Shown here: positions 7,307 through 16,805 of the stretch, in pieces
Numbering within the stretch: position 1 is the stretch's first letter
How the letters are laid out: the number at the start of each line of letters is the position of its first letter
NCBI RefSeq assembly: GCF_021190915.1
Contig: NZ_JAIOAP010000006.1
Span: 1 to 64,000 of the forward strand
Length of the DNA: 64,000 bases
Direction: 5' to 3'
Source: Cohnella silvisoli
GTDB taxonomy: Bacteria; Bacillota; Bacilli; Paenibacillales; Paenibacillaceae
Position numbers and translations under genes: made by a program
The notes under the pieces: generated by a model
What the model saw: the letters and a program-made list of their open reading frames with translations, nothing else
Told to the model about the DNA's origin: nothing
The model's database searches: none

Positions 7307-9976
7307 TTAATTTGCGTCGCTTGCCGCATAAAGAAGCCGAACCGGTCCAATCAAGCCGCTCGGCTCTAACTGAGAAAAGCGAGAAAACGGATCAGGTTGC
7401 TCCCTTACAAGCGTGTTGGTCACCTCGATCGCAATTGTATTCACGCCATTAAGAACAAGATCTCCAATGTAAAGCCGGTAAGGCGGACAAATCCTGGTAC
7501 CGACAACCGATCCGTTTAACCATACTTGAGCCGTTTCATAAACTTCTCCAAGGTCCAGATAGATCGATATTCCGGCTTGCTTCCATTCGAATGCCGTTTC
7601 ATATCTTAAAGTACCGGAAAAAGAAGGGAGCAGTTCAGGACGGCTCAGATCGGTTAATTCATTCAGCTGCCTCCATGGCTTGAACGTTGGATAAAGCTCC
7701 GAGTCGGCGGTTGCAATGATCCACGGTCCGGAAATCGGCATAACCTGATCCGGTTGCTTGGCAATGACCGGCATCCGGTTTTCTGGCGGAATGTGTGATA
7801 CCCCTTCTCCTGTCAACACAATGACCGACTCGTAGGGGTAAAGCTGCAACGGGATGACTTTGCCTGCCTGAACCGCTTCATCGTCAATTGGTCCAAGTCG
7901 ATTGGAAAATGCGTCGTACCGAAAAATATCGCCTTCTGCAGGAATCCGAACGTTAACCTCCAATTGCTCATAAGGATGCTCATTGAAGAACATATACACA
8001 TCCAAATCGGTATGTTCGTAATGGTAGTAGCGCAAATAGGGCGTTTGCCCCTCCGGCTCGATTTCATGGATGCCCATTGCTTTTAGCTGCTTCGTCAGCT
8101 CGCTCAATGAGACGGAGCGGACGCTGTCATGTGCGGCCAGTCGCGCGATTAAATCTGTCGCATCGTCACCGTCGCTAGAACGGACCGGCAGCCCGCCGAC
8201 AAACAGCAGCGGCAAGCCTTGCGCCGAGAATTCGTTCAAAGAGGCCAACAGCTTGCCCGGCAGCGCCTCGCTGTACGGCAATATTAAGCACTTGAACTGT
8301 TCCTCGTGTAAATGCAGCTTACCATCCCTGACGAACGCCGTATCTGCGAGCACGTCCGACGGAACGACATCGCAATCGATTTGCCCGCGCAGCAGCTCTT
8401 TGACCGGTTTATGGAAGAGCATGCAATCCCCCGACCATTCGGCTTCTGCATGATAAAGCACCGCCGCAGGCGCAACATGACGTCCTCCGTTAAGCAAATG
8501 GCAAACCCGATTTGTGTATTGATTCAGTTCGCTATAGTAGCGATACTGCGGGTTTTTCCCTCTCGCATACAGATGAGGCGGACAATCCGGATCCGGGTAT
8601 TCCTTCAAAGAAAACGAATGGGGAATATAATAGTTCACTCCCCGGACAAGCATGTGGTCCGTCAGCCATTTCATCAGCTTAAGCCCTTCGGACCAACCGT
8701 ACGCACCGAACACTTCCGCGAGCGTGCGGCCTTTTTTCTTGGGATCGAGATGACCGAGCGAAGAACCTAGCTTGGCCAACCCGTAATGGAAAAATTCGCT
8801 GTCGGTCTCGCCCCCGATCCAGGTAAGCGGTGTCTCATCGAAGCCCGGAACGATTTGCCGAAGAACGACATCGATTCCTGACATATCCTGCCCCCACAAC
8901 GCTCGAAAAAAATGTCCCGGACCGGGACCAAGTCTTGCGTGCGCATTATTGTCTTCGATGATATGACCTATATATTGGACGCCATGGCTGCGGCACCAGT
9001 CTCCGATCTGATCGGTGAAATGTTTCGCATACAGCTTGGTCACTTCGTTCATATAAGCATAACGAACGTTCCAAGTTTCCGCGCCACCCTCGTGCCAAAA
9101 CAATGGCAGGCAAGAAACGAACGAGGAGCCGAATTGTTCCTGAAGTATCGCCTGCAGCTCCGCGCTCCACGGCAGAACCATGTTTTTCTTCCCTATTCGC
9201 GAACCGATTCTCGCTTCGAGCGAAGCCTCTTTGTCGTTATTGAAACCCGGCTCATCCGAGAAAAAGCCCGCAAACGTATGCCCGAAGTCGTTTTCGTAGC
9301 GCTCGTAAAAGGGTTCGTACACCGTATCGATCAGCACGCGAACCGATTCGGGAACGATCGGATTCAAATAATCCTTTTCGTGCTCGCTGCCGCCTGTCGA
9401 TGTTTCGGTGAAAAAAAATATTCGCCAAAAGCCTGCGGGAATATCCCAATATAACATGTCACCGCTGACTAATCGGCTTAAATCGATTTCGCTGCCTTCG
9501 ATCAAATCGCCGGATCCGGGGCGCCGCTCGACTGCCGCTACCCCGATGTGACGATTCCCGCGTTCATCGGCAGTTTGCCAACCGGTGATGGGCGCCTTTA
9601 TCGAGATGGAGGCATGCTTCATCGGACCGACAACGTCGATATGATGCTCTTTAATAAAGAGCCGGCGAAGCTCTCTGGAAGCATGCTTCAGTTTACCTGC
9701 TGCGTGCCCGGTAGGAAAGTGATCGTCGTCGAACACCCAGATTTTCATGCCGCGTTTTCTTGCTTCATCCATAATAATATCCATATCGCGCCACCATGAC
9801 GTGCCTATAAAATCCGGATGAGGGCGGGACTCGACGCATAACGCTCGGATGCCCGCCTCATCGATGCGCGCCATTTCTTCGCGGATGACCACTTCTTCTT
9901 CTCCATGCAGCCAAAATAGCGGGATGATATAGTTGTCTTCGTTCCCCATAATGACGTCGCTTAACCGTTTATTCAT
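7307..9976 (-). CDS. Large glycoside hydrolase, GH106-like (alpha-L-rhamnosidase type)
   Basis: An 889-residue protein without signal peptide, so probably acting in the cytosol on imported oligosaccharides. The N-terminal half looks like a TIM-barrel glycosidase: WVFDDDHFPTG near residue 80, FAGFFSDEPGF near 240, YIGHIIEDNNAH near 335 and GVNYYIPHSFS near 440. The last 110 residues form a GH2-type sugar-binding jelly roll (LDLGEVYETAQVWLNG, VNTIAIEVTNTL). This layout, with a DEP motif followed much later by a galactose-binding-like fold, is what I associate with GH106 alpha-L-rhamnosidases and relatives; substrate is not certain. ATG 9976 follows GGGAG by eight bases. It stands 36 bases after the beta-helix gene in the ABC importer operon. 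Confidence 0.6.
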   Translation of the reverse strand: MNKRLSDVIMGNEDNYIIPLFWLHGEEEVVIREEMARIDEAGIRALCVESRPHPDFIGTSWWRDMDIIMDEARKRGMKIWVFDDDHFPTGHAAGKLKHASRELRRLFIKEHHIDVVGPMKHASISIKAPITGWQTADERGNRHIGVAAVERRPGSGDLIEGSEIDLSRLVSGDMLYWDIPAGFWRIFFFTETSTGGSEHEKDYLNPIVPESVRVLIDTVYEPFYERYENDFGHTFAGFFSDEPGFNNDKEASLEARIGSRIGKKNMVLPWSAELQAILQEQFGSSFVSCLPLFWHEGGAETWNVRYAYMNEVTKLYAKHFTDQIGDWCRSHGVQYIGHIIEDNNAHARLGPGPGHFFRALWGQDMSGIDVVLRQIVPGFDETPLTWIGGETDSEFFHYGLAKLGSSLGHLDPKKKGRTLAEVFGAYGWSEGLKLMKWLTDHMLVRGVNYYIPHSFSLKEYPDPDCPPHLYARGKNPQYRYYSELNQYTNRVCHLLNGGRHVAPAAVLYHAEAEWSGDCMLFHKPVKELLRGQIDCDVVPSDVLADTAFVRDGKLHLHEEQFKCLILPYSEALPGKLLASLNEFSAQGLPLLFVGGLPVRSSDGDDATDLIARLAAHDSVRSVSLSELTKQLKAMGIHEIEPEGQTPYLRYYHYEHTDLDVYMFFNEHPYEQLEVNVRIPAEGDIFRYDAFSNRLGPIDDEAVQAGKVIPLQLYPYESVIVLTGEGVSHIPPENRMPVIAKQPDQVMPISGPWIIATADSELYPTFKPWRQLNELTDLSRPELLPSFSGTLRYETAFEWKQAGISIYLDLGEVYETAQVWLNGSVVGTRICPPYRLYIGDLVLNGVNTIAIEVTNTLVREQPDPFSRFSQLEPSGLIGPVRLLYAASDAN

Positions 9977-10012
9977 AATAAATACTCCCAACCAATCGAG
10001 TCTGCGTTGTTA

Positions 10013-11362
10013 TTATGCCTTCAATCTCTTCACTCTCGCGAATTTGAAAACGTTCGCGGTGTTATTCACAACGCTGCCGCCGGCTGCAATGCCGCCGACA
10101 CGGTTAAACATCCCCGTCGATATATTAACGAGAAGAATATCATATTCCCATTCCCCGCCTGCCGGAAGCGTGACGGATTCAGCCAGCCCTTTGTTGATCC
10201 ATTGAACGTTGCCGATTTCATTCGCCGTCATTGTCGACAACGGCTGCAGAGCCATGTTAAAGTTTCGCCCATCGTCCGTAAACCCTATCAATTTAGGATG
10301 GGTCGGTATTACCTCGTTATCGTAAGTTCCGTTTCCGTAAAAGTAATTTTTCCTGATTTTGTGTGTCGCATCTTCATAGACCACGGTGTTATAGATCGAA
10401 CAATCATAGAATGCCATACCAGAAGGGAAATCGTTATTAGCCTGCGCATCGAATATGATCCCGTTGCTGGAAGAGTCGTAACAAGCGAAGTGGCATCGGT
10501 AAAATGAATTGGAGTCGACGAATTTAAACCAGGCGCACACGGAATTTTGAGAGTTTACCGTATCGAATCTGCAATTACGCCATGAGGTGATCCAAGTGTC
10601 GTTCTGAACGGCATAGTTTCCGTCCATGTACAGACAAATGGAGTTGTTATGGGTAGAGGCGACGTTTACGTTATCGAACTCGTTGAAAATATTATAGTTG
10701 CCTACAGGCGCATTGCCACCTATGATGAATAAACCGACTTCCGTATAATGCAATATTTTGACGTTGCGCATCTGCGTTCCGCTAACCGCAGTAAGCTTAA
10801 TGCCTACGGTCGCATTCAATATGCATCTGATATGAATGTTTTCGATATGCACATCGGAAATACGGCCCCGGACGTCAATCGCTGCCGGCATCGTTGCGTT
10901 GCACATCAATACGGTCGGCCTCATATTGGGGTCGTCTACGCCGAATGCGCCGCCTTCCCCGATGAGCTTCACGCCGTTTTTAGTCGAGAAATTCGTTCCG
11001 CCATCCCCATTCCCCACGGTAATCGTAGAGGTTATGGAATAAACTCCGCCGGGGAAGTAAACAGTCCCTCCTCTTGCGGGCAAGCTGTTTATCGCCGATT
11101 GAATCGCCGCCGTGTCGTCGTTCGTTCCATCCCCTTTCGCTCCGAACCATTTCACATTGTAATCTTTATCGGTCAGCGTTCTTCTCCATCTTCCCGAACC
11201 TGGATTTGAAGCAGGGATGATAACCGTGCCATTATTATCCGCTTCCGTCGCGCCGCTGTCCCAATAAAAGAGTCCACCGCCGCCGTCGTTGACCGCATAA
11301 TATCCCGCAAGCGAAACAACGATATTTTGCGTCGGAACGCCGAAAGCTTTCAAGCCCGCCAT
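10013..11362 (-). CDS. Parallel beta-helix (pectate-lyase-3-like) polysaccharide-active protein
   Basis: A 449-residue protein. After about 75 N-terminal residues with a GGGGLFYWD.G motif, it shows VKWFGAKGDGTNDDTAAIQ and GGTVYFPGGVYSI, the diagnostic start of the Pectate_lyase_3 right-handed beta-helix (as in GH28-type polygalacturonases and phage tailspikes). Repeated coils with IHIRCI, NVKILHYTE and WRNCRFDTV segments follow. No signal peptide or membrane segment is seen, so the protein appears intracellular or exported by another route. The start is uncertain: the ATG at 11362 lacks a close ribosome site, whereas a GGGAGG is about 45 bases upstream and the frame stays open to it. Whether it is a lyase or hydrolase cannot be told. 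Part of the importer operon, 89 bases after the permease gene. Confidence 0.6.
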   Translation of the reverse strand: MAGLKAFGVPTQNIVVSLAGYYAVNDGGGGLFYWDSGATEADNNGTVIIPASNPGSGRWRRTLTDKDYNVKWFGAKGDGTNDDTAAIQSAINSLPARGGTVYFPGGVYSITSTITVGNGDGGTNFSTKNGVKLIGEGGAFGVDDPNMRPTVLMCNATMPAAIDVRGRISDVHIENIHIRCILNATVGIKLTAVSGTQMRNVKILHYTEVGLFIIGGNAPVGNYNIFNEFDNVNVASTHNNSICLYMDGNYAVQNDTWITSWRNCRFDTVNSQNSVCAWFKFVDSNSFYRCHFACYDSSSNGIIFDAQANNDFPSGMAFYDCSIYNTVVYEDATHKIRKNYFYGNGTYDNEVIPTHPKLIGFTDDGRNFNMALQPLSTMTANEIGNVQWINKGLAESVTLPAGGEWEYDILLVNISTGMFNRVGGIAAGGSVVNNTANVFKFARVKRLKA

Positions 11363-11451
11363 AGAAGTCGCATAATAGAGTAGACTGGGGTTTATTTGAT
11401 TTTCCTCCCAATAGGAGCATTCTATCGATGCTCATGATTAATCGTGCAATC

Positions 11452-12342
11452 TTATCCCTTAACGCTGCCCATAACGAGACCTTTAATAAAATAGCGTTGA
11501 AAAAACGGATACACGAGCAAAATCGGCAGCGTAGCAAGAAATATTTGAGCGGCCCTTGACGTTTGTTCATTTACCAAGCTGAGCAGATTGATGTTGCTGC
11601 TGGCGATGATCTGATAATCCGGTTTAATAATGACCGTCTGCAAATAGCTTTGCAGCGGGTAGTTCATCGGATTGTTCATGAAGATGATTCCGTCGAACCA
11701 TGAGTTCCAGTGGCCTACGATCGCAAATAAAGTAATCGTTGCGAGAGCCGGTTTGGACAAAGGAGCATAAATTTTGAGCAAATTCGTCCAATGACCGGCT
11801 CCGTCTACAAGAGCGGCTTCATCGATTTCTTTGGGCAAGCTTCTGAAAAAATTCATTAGCAGAATAATGCTGAAAACTTGAACCGCTCCAGGCAATATCA
11901 ACGCGAAAATACTGTTTAACAACCCCACCTCCTTCACAGTCAGATAGCCCGGTATTAAGCCGCCGTTAAACAGCATCGTAAGGACAAAATACCAGGCATA
12001 GACGTTGCGCCATTTGAATCTTTCCTCGCTTCGCGAGAGCACGTAAGACGTTGGAAGCGCCAATAGCAAATTAATGAATGTGCCGATCGCAACCACTTTG
12101 GCAGATACGACAAACGAACGAAGAAACTCCGGTTTGTCTGCAACGAACTGGTAAGCCTTTAACGTAAAGCCTTTGGGCCAGAGCTTGACAGCATTGCTGG
12201 CTGCAAACTCGCTGCTGCTGAAAGAAATGGCTAACAGATTAACGATAGGAAGCATACAAGCCAAGGCGATCGCAGAAAGTAAAATAGCATTAAATATGAC
12301 GAACAGCTTCCTGCCTGGCGTGCTATATTCTTTCATCTTCAA
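11452..12342 (-). CDS. ABC sugar transporter permease, LplC/YtcP family
   Basis: A 296-residue integral membrane protein of the carbohydrate uptake-1 class. About six transmembrane helices are visible, the first at residues 13-37. The EAA loop is present as EAALVDGAGHWTNLLKIYAPLSKP (about 186-209), which contacts the ATPase. The C-terminus FIKGLVMGSVKG is typical of the LplC/YtcP branch, whose partners import oligo-uronides, rhamnogalacturonan fragments and similar plant or microbial sugars. It follows the LplB-type gene after 11 bases. No ATPase is encoded nearby; such importers normally share an MsmX-type ATPase. Confidence 0.9.
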   Translation of the reverse strand: MKMKEYSTPGRKLFVIFNAILLSAIALACMLPIVNLLAISFSSSEFAASNAVKLWPKGFTLKAYQFVADKPEFLRSFVVSAKVVAIGTFINLLLALPTSYVLSRSEERFKWRNVYAWYFVLTMLFNGGLIPGYLTVKEVGLLNSIFALILPGAVQVFSIILLMNFFRSLPKEIDEAALVDGAGHWTNLLKIYAPLSKPALATITLFAIVGHWNSWFDGIIFMNNPMNYPLQSYLQTVIIKPDYQIIASSNINLLSLVNEQTSRAAQIFLATLPILLVYPFFQRYFIKGLVMGSVKG

Positions 12343-12353
12343 TCACCCGACAA

Positions 12354-13253
12354 TCAAAATATTCTGTAATTCGCAAATTTACCGGCTAGCTTATAAGAAA
12401 TTACGATTAATACGAACGACACAACGGACTTGAAAAATCCGATCGCCGCAGCAGGCCCATACTGCCGGTCAACAAGCCCCATTCGATACACCATGGTGTC
12501 GATGATGTCTCCCGTACGGTAAACAATCGGACTGTAAAGATTAAAGATCTGGTCAAAGCCTGCATTCAATATTCCGCCCAAGCTCAAGGTGGCCATTAAT
12601 ATAACGGTGGGAAGAATACCTGGAAGCGTAATATAAAGAGCTTGTTTCCAGCGGCTCGCGCCATCGATGATGCTCGCTTCATACTGCGATTGATCGATAT
12701 TCGTCAGCGCGGCCAAATATACGATGGTGCCGAAGCCGAAGCTTTTCCAAGTATCCGTCGCAACGAGAACGTAAGGGAACACGGATGCGTCGCCAAGAAA
12801 AAATACCGGTTTGAATCCAAGCCCCGCCATTATATCGTTCACGATGCCGGTGGACGGCGACAAGATGTCGATCAGAATCCCCCCCAGCAAAACCCAAGAA
12901 AGGAAATACGGAAAATAGACGATCGTTTGCACTGTTTTTTTGAACAAGACGCTTCTCACTTCATTCAATAGGAGTGCGAACGCAACCGGAACGATCAAAC
13001 CCGCGGCAATTTTCATAATGGCGATATAAAACGTATTCCATAACACCTGGTAAATATCAGGCAAGCTGAGCACGAACCTGAAATTACCAAAGCCAATCCA
13101 TGCCGAATCGAAAATCCCTTTGAATATGTTGTATTTCTGAAAGGCGATCGTCAGCCCGAATAAGGGAACGTAACTGAAGACAAACAACAAGACGACCGCC
13201 GGGAAAATCATCACGTGCAATGCACCGTTTCGATTTTGAAAAAAATCGCCCAT
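12354..13253 (-). CDS. ABC sugar transporter permease, LplB family
   Basis: A 299-residue inner-membrane protein with about six transmembrane helices, the first at 15-35 (VMIFPAVVLLFVFSYVPLFG). The EAA motif is at about 195-215 (YEASIIDGASRWKQALYITLPG). The early segment FGLTIAFQKYNIFKG is typical of the LplB branch. It pairs with the downstream LplC-type permease to form the translocation channel, with the upstream lipoprotein as substrate receptor. A GAGGAG stands eight bases before the ATG. Lies 11 bases after the lipoprotein gene. Confidence 0.9.
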   Translation of the reverse strand: MGDFFQNRNGALHVMIFPAVVLLFVFSYVPLFGLTIAFQKYNIFKGIFDSAWIGFGNFRFVLSLPDIYQVLWNTFYIAIMKIAAGLIVPVAFALLLNEVRSVLFKKTVQTIVYFPYFLSWVLLGGILIDILSPSTGIVNDIMAGLGFKPVFFLGDASVFPYVLVATDTWKSFGFGTIVYLAALTNIDQSQYEASIIDGASRWKQALYITLPGILPTVILMATLSLGGILNAGFDQIFNLYSPIVYRTGDIIDTMVYRMGLVDRQYGPAAAIGFFKSVVSFVLIVISYKLAGKFANYRIF

Positions 13254-13264
13254 CTTAAATCTCC

Positions 13265-14980
13265 TCAGTTCCTTTGCGATAATTCGTTGACTTCATTCGT
13301 CATCTCGTCTCCGCCAAGCTTGTGCCATTGATTAACAAAATCATCGAACTCATTAAGCGATCCGCCCATAATGATTTTCGTAAACACTTCCGATTCAAGT
13401 TTGGCCAACGTCGCCTGTTTATCTACCATGGTCGGGGTCGGAGAACCATAAAATTCATTTACCTTAATCTGGTTGTTCTTGCTATATCCTTCGATAAGCG
13501 CCATTGCGGATTGATCGCCGGAACCGAATACATTGTAGTGAACCCAGTTCGCCGGATCTTTGTGCTCGAGCCAGCGCATGGCGCTTTCGAACGTACTCTT
13601 TTCTTCTCCGCGCAAGCCCGCGCCGTCCTTTTTGGCAACGGCTTCGGACACCTTATGCATAATGTCGATATTTTTCGAAGTCGGAGCCATTGTCATGAAC
13701 GCCAAGTCGAACAATTGCTTGCCGTCTTCGCTCATCATAAATTTACTGAATTCCGTTTCGGCTGATTTGCCGTATCCTTTTTCCAAAGTGAAATTCGCCA
13801 GTTTAATCAACGCTTCGGGATTGGAAAATTTGTTGTTGGCTACGATAAACCCGGAAATCCCGACGGTTGCGGCACCTACCGCGGGGTTGCCGTCAACCGA
13901 AACGATTGTGTATGGCATCCATTCCGCTTTGGGATCGGCTTTTTTGCTATCGCCAAGCGGCCAGCCCGGATTCCAGAACGCTCCGTATTCCATGCCGATT
14001 TTGCCCGCTGTCGTCATTTCGGCAAGCTTGCCGCCATCTTTGACCCCAAACTCCGGATCGATCAGCCCTTGCTTATACATATTTTGCAGCTTTTCCAATA
14101 CGGTTTTCATTTCCGGCTGCACATTTCCATATACGATTTTACCCGAACCGTCTTTAATCCAAATGTTAGGATAAGCATGATAACCATAAGCAAAGCCGGC
14201 CAAATCGGCAAAGCCGCCCCCAAACAATTGATTCGTAAGCGCCAGTCCGAACGTATCGTTCTTGCCGTTCCGATCCGGATCTTTGGTCGTGAAAGCATCG
14301 GCAATTTGCAGGACGTCGTCCATCGTCTTAGGTGCCGACAGCCCTACGTTATCCAGCCAATCCTTCCTGATCCAGATCACGTTAACTTGCTCCCCCAGAT
14401 TGCCGGGCTGTCCGATTGCCATCAGCTTCCCGTTATAATGAAGCGCCTCGAACGATTTGAGATCGCTTTCAAGAACGCTTCTTAACAGCGGTGAAGCATA
14501 TTGGTTGTACGCTTCCGTCAAGTCGGCAATCATTCCGTTCTCCGCGAGATTGTTAAAGTCTTTGGAATTGACGCTGAACAAATCCGGAAGATCGTTGGAT
14601 GCGATATCCAGCCCGATCTTTTGTTCATACTGCGTGTTATCGACGTACCACTTGTATTTCAGTTTGATACCGAGCTCTTGCTCATAAGCTTGCGTCCAAA
14701 CGTTATTGTCATAAGATTCCCCTTCATTAAACTTGTAATTGCCGTTAATTCCTCTTACCGCGGTGATCTCGACCGGCGGATCATACTTGCTGTCCGCATC
14801 CGCATTAGAAGGTGCTGATGCTTGAGCGGTTCCTTCCGCATTTGAAGCTTTGCTCTCGGATGAAATTGCAGAATCGCTTTCTTTTGCCGAATTGTCGCCC
14901 GAGCTGCAAGCGGCGACAGTAATAATCAAACATAAACATAGCGAAGCAAATAATAGTTTTTGACCCCCGGACTTCCTCAT
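13265..14980 (-). CDS. ABC sugar-binding lipoprotein, LplA family
   Basis: A 571-residue extracellular solute-binding protein. The N-terminus MRKSGG... has a lipoprotein signal with lipobox VAAC (cysteine at about 25), followed by a serine/alanine-rich linker to about residue 65. The rest fits the large (over 500 residue) type-I sugar-binding proteins paired with LplB/LplC permeases; typical pieces are ADLTEAYNQYASPLL and WIRKDWLDNVGL. ATG 14980 is chosen because GGAGGGG lies six bases upstream; a start five codons earlier overlaps this site. First gene of the operon, directly behind a strong promoter and the two-component genes, which probably control it. Confidence 0.9.
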   Translation of the reverse strand: MRKSGGQKLLFASLCLCLIITVAACSSGDNSAKESDSAISSESKASNAEGTAQASAPSNADADSKYDPPVEITAVRGINGNYKFNEGESYDNNVWTQAYEQELGIKLKYKWYVDNTQYEQKIGLDIASNDLPDLFSVNSKDFNNLAENGMIADLTEAYNQYASPLLRSVLESDLKSFEALHYNGKLMAIGQPGNLGEQVNVIWIRKDWLDNVGLSAPKTMDDVLQIADAFTTKDPDRNGKNDTFGLALTNQLFGGGFADLAGFAYGYHAYPNIWIKDGSGKIVYGNVQPEMKTVLEKLQNMYKQGLIDPEFGVKDGGKLAEMTTAGKIGMEYGAFWNPGWPLGDSKKADPKAEWMPYTIVSVDGNPAVGAATVGISGFIVANNKFSNPEALIKLANFTLEKGYGKSAETEFSKFMMSEDGKQLFDLAFMTMAPTSKNIDIMHKVSEAVAKKDGAGLRGEEKSTFESAMRWLEHKDPANWVHYNVFGSGDQSAMALIEGYSKNNQIKVNEFYGSPTPTMVDKQATLAKLESEVFTKIIMGGSLNEFDDFVNQWHKLGGDEMTNEVNELSQRN

Positions 14981-15018
14981 ATCCGACCCCTCCAAGTAGT
15001 TTGTTTCTTACACTTCCG

Positions 15019-15047
15019 ATTATAAGGTCGTTCGTTTTTACTTGTAA
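15019..15047 (-). promoter_or_regulatory. SigA-type promoter of the ABC importer operon
   Basis: Minus strand TTACAA (15047-15042), 17-base spacer, TATAAT (15024-15019), 39 bases upstream of the lipoprotein start. The perfect -10 and moderate -35 suit activation by the neighbouring AraC-type regulator. No obvious repeat operator was recognised upstream. Confidence 0.65.
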
Positions 15048-15112
15048 TATGCGATCCGTTTACAACTGTTATCTATCCTTTACCTCTTTTAAATGACCGT
15101 ACCCTAGCAGAT

Positions 15113-15137
15113 AAAAAAAGCCCCCTTCGTGGAGACT
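15113..15137 (-). terminator. Terminator behind the response regulator gene
   Basis: Minus strand AGTCTCC-N5-GGGGGCT (with G-T pairs) followed by a run of seven Ts, ten bases after the regulator stop. It separates the two-component genes from the importer operon. Confidence 0.7.
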
Positions 15138-15146
15138 TTCCCGTAA

Positions 15147-16805
15147 CTAATTTTTACTTTTATTTTTACTTTTATCACGATATTCTTGCGGACTGATCGC
15201 CATAAGCTTTTTAAAAAATCGCGTGAAATACGGCGCTGTAGAAAAACCGACCATAGCGGCGATCTCATGGATTTTATATTGATGGTCCCCCAGCAGTTCT
15301 TTTGCCTTGTCTAAACGCCTGTTATTGATATAACTAAACAAGTTCTCGCCGGTAATCTGTTTGAAAAGCCTTGATAAATAGGAAGGATTTAAATATACGA
15401 TTTCCGAAAGCTTCGACAAAGATATTTCTTCTCCCAGATGATTCATAATATATTTTTGAACTTTATGGATCACTGTCTTTGCCCTGTCTTCTTCCTCATC
15501 GTTCTGAGCTTCAAAAACAAGTTTTGCCAATGCCACAAGGTAGTCGGCCGCATCCGTCCATGTGCCGTGCCCATCTGCCCGAGTCAGTTTTTTCAGGTCG
15601 ATATGGAGCTCCAACTCATTCGCCAGATCCCGTCTGTTAATATAAGAGGAGAGCACTAGAGAGACGGAATAATAGACTTCGAAAGCGGGTCGAAAATCTT
15701 TCGTCTTCTGATCCCGCAAATACAACAGAAAGGGATGAACACTCGTCTGAAACGCTTCTTCTTGACCGGATTCCAAATCATTTTCCAATTGCCGCTGCTT
15801 TCTAAATAGCTCCTGCACGATAGAGATATCGTTATTTGTGTCAGAAATGATTTCTTTGCTGGTCAACAGCTTCATTTCAATACCCTTATCCGTACAATAG
15901 CGGAGGGCTTCACTGATGGATTGAAATTTCGCCGGAATGGAAGGCCAATCGGAATATTTATGATCAATAACAAAAGAAAGAGAAACGCCGAGCGATTCAT
16001 AACATACCTCTTGAACCGATTCTAAATTCCCTCTGATTGAATTCAATATTGTTTCAGTTTCAACTGTCTCTTGATCTGACCCTTTATAGGGCTGCGCAAG
16101 CCAAATTATTTTTAACTTTTCATATTCAATATAATAACTTTGTACGATTCGTTTTAAATATTTTTCAAATACCATATGGATGGATTGGACCCATTTAACC
16201 CTGTTCAATAACGAAATATCCTTGCTCGGATGGTTGACTTTGCATGAAATCATAATGACCGGGGATTGCGGGTCCAGGGGGATACCCAATTGTTCAAAGT
16301 GTTCGTCAATTTGATCGAACTTGATCGGGTTCCCCGATAATAACTCCATGAAATATTCTTTTTGTATAATGGGGAGCGCCGTGTTAAGCTGTTTGTTCGC
16401 ATTAGAAATCAGATCGTCAATTTTTCGGTTTTCGATGATTTTTATAATAGCGTTCCTCACAGCATTCACGATTTCCTCATGGCCTTCCATTTTCAGCAAA
16501 TAGCTGACACTCGTATTTTTAATTGCTGCATAGACATAGTCAAATTCGTTATAGCCCGTAAGAAAAATGATTTGACACTCCGGCCAATGCGCCCGAATGA
16601 CTTCCATCAGTTGTAAACCCGACAATCCCGGCATGCGAATGTCCGTTAACACGATATCGATTTTTGTTTTTCTCATCCATTCGACCGCTTCGCCTCCTGA
16701 AAAGGCCTTGTATACATCCAAATCGAATGAATCGAAACTGCGAAATAATTCAAATAGCCCCTCAACAATATCCTGTTCATCGTCTACAATCAGTAATCGG
16801 TACAA
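15147..16805 (-). CDS. AraC-type response regulator (YesN family)
   Basis: A 552-residue cytosolic regulator. The receiver domain covers about 3-120, with the acidic pocket DDE near 9-11, phospho-acceptor aspartate in VLTDIRMPG near residue 54 and a conserved lysine in LLKMEGH. A long linker follows (about 130-430). Two AraC helix-turn-helix motifs occupy about 450-545 (EISLSKLSEIVYLNPSYLSRLF and KIHEIAAMVGFSTAPYFTRFFKK). The TTG at 16805 is chosen because GGAGGG lies six bases before it, inside the kinase gene; the two genes overlap by 16 bases. Such regulators normally activate the adjacent sugar importer genes when the kinase senses substrate. Confidence 0.9.
   Translation of the reverse strand: MYRLLIVDDEQDIVEGLFELFRSFDSFDLDVYKAFSGGEAVEWMRKTKIDIVLTDIRMPGLSGLQLMEVIRAHWPECQIIFLTGYNEFDYVYAAIKNTSVSYLLKMEGHEEIVNAVRNAIIKIIENRKIDDLISNANKQLNTALPIIQKEYFMELLSGNPIKFDQIDEHFEQLGIPLDPQSPVIMISCKVNHPSKDISLLNRVKWVQSIHMVFEKYLKRIVQSYYIEYEKLKIIWLAQPYKGSDQETVETETILNSIRGNLESVQEVCYESLGVSLSFVIDHKYSDWPSIPAKFQSISEALRYCTDKGIEMKLLTSKEIISDTNNDISIVQELFRKQRQLENDLESGQEEAFQTSVHPFLLYLRDQKTKDFRPAFEVYYSVSLVLSSYINRRDLANELELHIDLKKLTRADGHGTWTDAADYLVALAKLVFEAQNDEEEDRAKTVIHKVQKYIMNHLGEEISLSKLSEIVYLNPSYLSRLFKQITGENLFSYINNRRLDKAKELLGDHQYKIHEIAAMVGFSTAPYFTRFFKKLMAISPQEYRDKSKNKSKN

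Noticed and set aside
11235-11570. 111-codon minus-strand frame overlapping the permease end and the beta-helix start
   Set aside because: It runs out of frame through both real genes and has no family resemblance.
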